This document shows, one piece after another, positions 60,095 to 64,000 of a stretch of 64,000 nucleotides of DNA. The DNA is taken from positions 276,216 through 340,215 of the forward strand of contig JBKJIJ010000008.1 in assembly GCA_046598525.1 (NCBI GenBank), given 5' to 3'. The translations under genes were made by a program, and so were the position numbers. Origin of the DNA: Methylotenera_A sp046598525 (GTDB lineage Bacteria; Pseudomonadota; Gammaproteobacteria; Burkholderiales; Methylophilaceae). The stretch's first letter is position 1, and every line of letters starts with the position of its first letter. Below the pieces are notes generated by a model, which was not told the DNA's origin, ran no database searches, and worked only from the letters and a program-made list of their open reading frames with translations.

Positions 60095-61542
60095 GTCAGC
60101 GTCTCTTCGTATTTTTTCAGCACTTTTTGCGCTTGCTCTAAGTCGCTAAAATGGTGTTTTTTGTCTTTAATTTCTTGATATTGCTCATGGCCTTTACCTG
60201 CAATTAGCACAACATCGCCGCTTTTAGCCGCAAAAATGCCCACTTTAATTGCTTTTGCACGATCTTGCTCAATCAAGTAATTGCCTTGCATGCCCTGCAA
60301 AATTTCATTAATAATTTTGCGTTTATTTTCATGTCTTGGATTATCCGAAGTCACTACTACCGCATCGGCCAAATCACTGGCAATTTTGCCCATCAATTCG
60401 CGCTTACCCGCATCGCGATTACCGCCACAGCCAAATACGCAAATCAATTTTGCGCCTTGTTTTTTCTGTGCTTTAAGCGTGGTTAATACTTTTTCTAGCG
60501 CATCTGGCGTGTGTGCATAATCCACCACCACCATAGGCAACTTATCGCCACCCAATTGCTGCATGCGCCCAGGCGCTGATTGAATATGCGAAATCGCCTC
60601 AACGGCATCTTTTAAGCTTACATTTGATGCCAACAAAGTGGCTAACACTGCCAACACGTTATATACATTAAAGCGGCCAATTAAATTAGCGCGTACTTCT
60701 GCCCTACCTTGAGGAGTATCGGCCACAAAACTAAAAAAAGTATTTTCAAAATGCAGTTTTGTGGCACGCACATCGCCATGGTCTATGCCGTATGTAACAA
60801 CAGTAGCGCCTGCGTGCTTTAAATCTTCTTCAATTTGAAGGCCAAAATCATCATCACAATTCAATATTGACGTTTTTAAACCAATGCTATTAAACAAACG
60901 GCGCTTTGCTGCCGCATATTCTTCTAACGTGCTGTGATAATCCAAATGATCGCGGGATAAATTACTTAAAATCGCAACATCAAACTCAACGCCATTAACG
61001 CGGCCTTGATGCAAACCGTGTGATGACACTTCTAAGGCCACCACTTCTGCGCCATTTTTTAGGTAATCCGCCAACATCCATTGCAACAAAATGGCGTCTG
61101 GTGTTGTGTTGCTGGTTTCGGATAATTGCTCAGAAAAGCCATTGCCTAAGGTGCCAATAACCGCCGTTTTGCGATTTAAAAAGTTAAAGCATTGGCTTAA
61201 CCATTGGGTGATAGACGTTTTACCATTTGTACCAGTCACGCCAATAGTCCATAATTTTGATGATGGTTTTTTGTAAAATTGCGCGGCAATATTACCGGCT
61301 TGCAAGCGCAAGTTTTTAATGCCAATATTTTCAACAGTCCATTCGGCAGGCCAGCTAAAATCGTCTAAATCCCAAAGTACGGCACTAGCGCCATTTTTAA
61401 TCGCATCGGCAATAAAATTGCGGCCATCAATTTTTTCACCGGGGTAGGCTAAAAACAAACTGCCCTGCGCCACTTTGCGGCTATCGGCCGTGATGTTTTT
61501 GATGGGAGTTTTAATACGATAATTTTGATTCGCTTTGGTCAT
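60091..61542 (-). CDS. murE: UDP-MurNAc-Ala-Glu--meso-diaminopimelate ligase
   Basis: Mur ligase adding the third residue; 483 residues. IGVTGTNGKTSITQWLSQC, EVSSHGLHQGRVNGV, VVVDYAHTPDALEKVLTTL and the substrate motif TSDNPRHE. The DNPR motif identifies meso-diaminopimelate rather than lysine as substrate, consistent with a Gram-negative wall. Overlaps ftsI by 4 nt. Confidence 0.97.
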   Translation of the reverse strand: MTKANQNYRIKTPIKNITADSRKVAQGSLFLAYPGEKIDGRNFIADAIKNGASAVLWDLDDFSWPAEWTVENIGIKNLRLQAGNIAAQFYKKPSSKLWTIGVTGTNGKTSITQWLSQCFNFLNRKTAVIGTLGNGFSEQLSETSNTTPDAILLQWMLADYLKNGAEVVALEVSSHGLHQGRVNGVEFDVAILSNLSRDHLDYHSTLEEYAAAKRRLFNSIGLKTSILNCDDDFGLQIEEDLKHAGATVVTYGIDHGDVRATKLHFENTFFSFVADTPQGRAEVRANLIGRFNVYNVLAVLATLLASNVSLKDAVEAISHIQSAPGRMQQLGGDKLPMVVVDYAHTPDALEKVLTTLKAQKKQGAKLICVFGCGGNRDAGKRELMGKIASDLADAVVVTSDNPRHENKRKIINEILQGMQGNYLIEQDRAKAIKVGIFAAKSGDVVLIAGKGHEQYQEIKDKKHHFSDLEQAQKVLKKYEETLT

Positions 61543-63266
61543 ATCACTTCCTTAGCGTCATCATCGTTAGCTGGAATCACCACATTATTATTAGGCGCAT
61601 CTTGCGGCACAGCCAGCATACGCAAGGCGTCCGCCATTACAGCACTAAATACAGGCGCTGCCACCGTACCGCCGTAATATTCACCATTGGTCGGCTCATC
61701 AATCATCACCGCCATAATCAAGCGCGGATTAGACGCTGGCGCCATGCCAACAAAAGAACCCACGTATTTGTCTTTTTCGTAGCCTGCTTTGCCCAACTTA
61801 TGCGCAGTACCGGTTTTGCCGCCAACGCGATAGCCCGCCACTTGCGCCCTTAATGCCGTGCCGCCTGGTAAAACCGCCAGCTCTAGCATGCCTTTCATGT
61901 CATTCGCCACTTGTGCCGAAAATACTTGATGGCCCACAGTGGATTCATTTAATTTAAGCAGCGAAATATTTTTAAGCTCACCTTCATTGGCAAAAACGGT
62001 ATAAGCGCGCGCCAATTGCAATAAAGTCAAACTAATGCCGTGGCCATAAGACATAGTCGCCTGCTCAATCGGGCGCCAGCTTTTATAAGGCCTTAAACGG
62101 CCAGATGCCTCACCCGGAAAGCCAATATTGGCGCGCGAACCAAAACCAAACTGGTTAAACGTACTCCACATTTCTTCACGCTTTAGGCTTAATGCCATTT
62201 TGGCAGAGCCAACGTTTGAAGATTTTTGAATCACTTCAGACACCGTTAGCACGCCATGCGGATGCGCGTCGTGAATGGTGGCGCCATTAATGGTTAAATA
62301 GCCGGGCGCGGTTTGAATTTTAGTATCTGGCTTAAAGTTGCCAAATTCCATTGCCGCCCCTGCCGTCATTGGTTTTAAGGTAGAGCCTGGCTCAAACACA
62401 TCAGTAATCACGCGATTACGCGTTTTTCCCACAATATTCACCGGATTATTCGGGTTGTAAGTAGGCAAATTAACCATAGCCAACACTTCACCTGTTTTGG
62501 CGTCTAACACAACAGCGGCGCCTGCTTTGGCTTTATGGTGCTCAACTGCTTTGGTTAACTCTCTAAACGCTAAATACTGAAGCCGTCTATCAATGCTTAA
62601 TACCAAATCTTTGCCGTCTTGCGGCACTTTTACATCTTCTAAATCTTCAACTATGCGGCCTTGCCTGTCTTTAATTACCTTGCGGCTGCCAGCTTTGCCC
62701 GATAAATGGCTATTTTGCGCCAACTCAAAACCTTCTTGGCCCACATCATTAATATCGGTAAAGCCCACCACATGGGCCGTTACATCGCCTGCTGGGTAAA
62801 AACGTTTATATTCGCGCTGCAAGAATACGCCTGGGATATTCAAACTCATGACTTGCGCCGCCAAATTAGGCGAAACACGGCGTTTTAAATAGACAAATTC
62901 GCGCTGTAAATTGGCGAATTTTTTGTCTACATCTTTATTTTTTAAGCCCAGCAACTTACCCAGTGCTTGTTTTTGCGTTTTATTAATATTGACATCAGGC
63001 GGGCTGGCCCAAACCGATTCCACAGGGCTGCTAATGGCTAATAATTCACCATTTCTATCGGTAATTTTGCCGCGATGTGCTTGCAAAGTAAGCGTGCGGC
63101 TATAACGCGCATCGCCTTTTTGTTGCAAAAACTCTTTGTGCAAGCTTTGCAAATAAATGCCGCGCGCAAACAAGCCAGCAAACCCTAGCAGAATGCCAAT
63201 CAACAATAGCCTACGCCGCCAAGCTGGCAGCTTTACTATATGATGTTGTACGGAGTTATAAGCCAT
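61539..63266 (-). CDS. ftsI: Peptidoglycan transpeptidase FtsI (PBP3)
   Basis: Division-specific class B penicillin-binding protein, 575 residues: N-terminal membrane helix (LLLIGILLGFAGLFARGIY), pedestal domain, transpeptidase with active Ser295 in EPGSTLKP (SxxK), SSNVGSAKMAL (SxN), and KTGTAHK (KTG). Ends at the murE start with overlap. Confidence 0.97.
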   Translation of the reverse strand: MAYNSVQHHIVKLPAWRRRLLLIGILLGFAGLFARGIYLQSLHKEFLQQKGDARYSRTLTLQAHRGKITDRNGELLAISSPVESVWASPPDVNINKTQKQALGKLLGLKNKDVDKKFANLQREFVYLKRRVSPNLAAQVMSLNIPGVFLQREYKRFYPAGDVTAHVVGFTDINDVGQEGFELAQNSHLSGKAGSRKVIKDRQGRIVEDLEDVKVPQDGKDLVLSIDRRLQYLAFRELTKAVEHHKAKAGAAVVLDAKTGEVLAMVNLPTYNPNNPVNIVGKTRNRVITDVFEPGSTLKPMTAGAAMEFGNFKPDTKIQTAPGYLTINGATIHDAHPHGVLTVSEVIQKSSNVGSAKMALSLKREEMWSTFNQFGFGSRANIGFPGEASGRLRPYKSWRPIEQATMSYGHGISLTLLQLARAYTVFANEGELKNISLLKLNESTVGHQVFSAQVANDMKGMLELAVLPGGTALRAQVAGYRVGGKTGTAHKLGKAGYEKDKYVGSFVGMAPASNPRLIMAVMIDEPTNGEYYGGTVAAPVFSAVMADALRMLAVPQDAPNNNVVIPANDDDAKEVI

Positions 63267-63282
63267 ATTCTCTTTTTAATCA

Positions 63283-63570
63283 TCACCGAATTAATTCAAC
63301 AGTGACTTCTTCTTTTGCAATCACCTGAATGCGCGTGGCATCGGGCACCTGCATTTTTAATTTTTTGGCAGCCAATTCTTCAACGCGCGAATGCATGGCC
63401 CATGTGCTTTGCTCTAACTGCAATTGGCCATATTCCGTATCAAATTTGCGCGTTAAATCTTGCTGTTGCTCTAATTCAAAATACAATTTTCGCGCTTTAT
63501 GCTGCGACGTAATCACACCTAAACTCACGGCTATTAATACAAAAAATAAAATAAAATTGATGCGCGTCAT
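63283..63570 (-). CDS. ftsL: Cell division protein FtsL
   Basis: Small bitopic divisome protein, 95 residues: N-terminal helix (INFILFFVLIAVSLGVIT) and a periplasmic coiled coil (ARKLYFELEQQQDLTRKFDTEYGQLQLEQSTWA). Located between rsmH and ftsI as in other dcw clusters; 5 nt after rsmH. Confidence 0.9.
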   Translation of the reverse strand: MTRINFILFFVLIAVSLGVITSQHKARKLYFELEQQQDLTRKFDTEYGQLQLEQSTWAMHSRVEELAAKKLKMQVPDATRIQVIAKEEVTVELIR

Positions 63571-63575
63571 AATTA

Positions 63576-64000
63576 TTAAACGACTGCTGTTCTTTCTGCC
63601 ACACGCATTACGGCACTTCTGCTGCGTGGGTTTTGTTTTATTTCAGCCGCGGTTGGCTTAATGGCTTTGCCCACGGCTTTTAATCTTGGTTGCGGCAAAT
63701 CAATCGCCTTAACCGGAAAACGCGCCGGCAAATCATCACGATTTTGCTCACCTTGAATAAATTGCTTCACAATTCGGTCTTCTAGCGAATGAAAGCTAAT
63801 TACCACCAACCTGCCGCCTTCTGCCAGCAAATTCAGGCATTTAGGCAAGATTAACGATAGCTCCTCAAGCTCCGAATTGACGAAAATCCGTAAAGCTTGA
63901 AAGGTGCGCGTTGCAGGGTTCTGCCCCGGTTCGATCTTGGGGATTGCACTTGCCACGATCTTGGCAAGCTGTCCTGTAGTGGTGATGGCGCGCCCGTCTG
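63576..64000 (-). CDS. rsmH: 16S rRNA (cytosine1402-N4)-methyltransferase, C-terminal part (5' end outside window)
   Basis: First gene of the dcw block that is visible here; the frame is open to the right edge, so the N-terminus is missing. The visible part contains TFQALRIFVNSELEELS, GGRLVVISFHSLEDRIVKQF and NPRSRSAVMRVAERT, all RsmH signatures. The edge reads DGRAITTTGQLAKIVASAIPKIEPG in frame, confirming that the gene continues beyond base 64000. mraZ is expected further right. Confidence 0.96.
   Translation of the reverse strand, partial: DGRAITTTGQLAKIVASAIPKIEPGQNPATRTFQALRIFVNSELEELSLILPKCLNLLAEGGRLVVISFHSLEDRIVKQFIQGEQNRDDLPARFPVKAIDLPQPRLKAVGKAIKPTAAEIKQNPRSRSAVMRVAERTAVV

Noticed and set aside
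1..64000. tRNA, rRNA, CRISPR arrays, insertion sequences, prophage
   Set aside because: No cloverleaf or rRNA-like stretches, no regularly spaced repeats and no transposase or integrase genes were found by eye; short or divergent RNAs could be missed without a covariance search.

Overview
The window looks like a chromosomal segment of a betaproteobacterium, most likely Methylophilaceae (Methylotenera/Methylophilus-like). This rests on gene order and protein character, not on a search: a tkt-gap-pgk-pyk run, argB followed by a pyrimidine 5'-nucleotidase and slmA, a dciA/M23 peptidase/secA block, a complete dcw cluster ending in lpxC, and moderately AT-rich DNA. No rRNA, tRNA, CRISPR array, insertion sequence or prophage was seen. 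Nearly all of the window is coding.

Layout: 1-5.5 kb carries the Rnf electron-transport operon (rnfB 3' end, rnfC, D, G, E) followed by nth. 5.5-7.1 kb has a FIST-domain protein overlapping a DUF1841 protein. 7.1-10.1 kb is a compact accessory unit: an ECF sigma factor, a small soluble zinc-finger anti-sigma factor, a secreted peptide with three 22-residue repeats carrying paired GKCG motifs, a DUF692/MNIO enzyme and a DUF2063 partner. This is a bufferin-type (copper-buffering RiPP) system. 10.1-15 kb has DUF1289, secA, an M23 peptidase and dciA. 15-21.5 kb holds a K+-independent H+-pyrophosphatase, a VapBC-type toxin-antitoxin pair, PEP carboxylase and soluble pyrophosphatase. 21.5-30.5 kb (minus strand) holds dedA, a DUF1232 gene, purC, a frameshifted GT61 glycosyltransferase, pyk, pgk, gap and tkt, with a 118-bp imperfect palindrome between gap and pgk and terminators inside the run.

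30.5-35 kb is a patchwork: a small secreted protein with a PEP-CTERM-like tail, a BON-domain protein, a ParD/RelE-type TA pair, an unrecognised 275-residue protein, a Gfo/Idh/MocA oxidoreductase and a thioredoxin-fold protein. 35-41.5 kb has rsmE, an unusual argA whose N-terminus is fused to a Cro/CI-type helix-turn-helix (with a perfect 14-bp inverted repeat just upstream), argB, a beta-barrel protein, a HAD nucleotidase, slmA and a Gly/Asp/Arg-rich secreted protein. 41.7-46.1 kb has cca, an NDUFA9-like SDR, slt and a tiny membrane protein. 46.2-64 kb is the cell wall/division cluster on the minus strand: rsmH (5' end outside the window), ftsL, ftsI, murE, murF, mraY, murD, ftsW, murG, murC, murB, ddlB, ftsQ, ftsA, ftsZ, lpxC, with many 1-11 nt overlaps suggesting translational coupling.

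The items most worth a second look are the sigma-factor-controlled bufferin cluster with doubled GKCG motifs and the HTH-ArgA fusion with its candidate operator.
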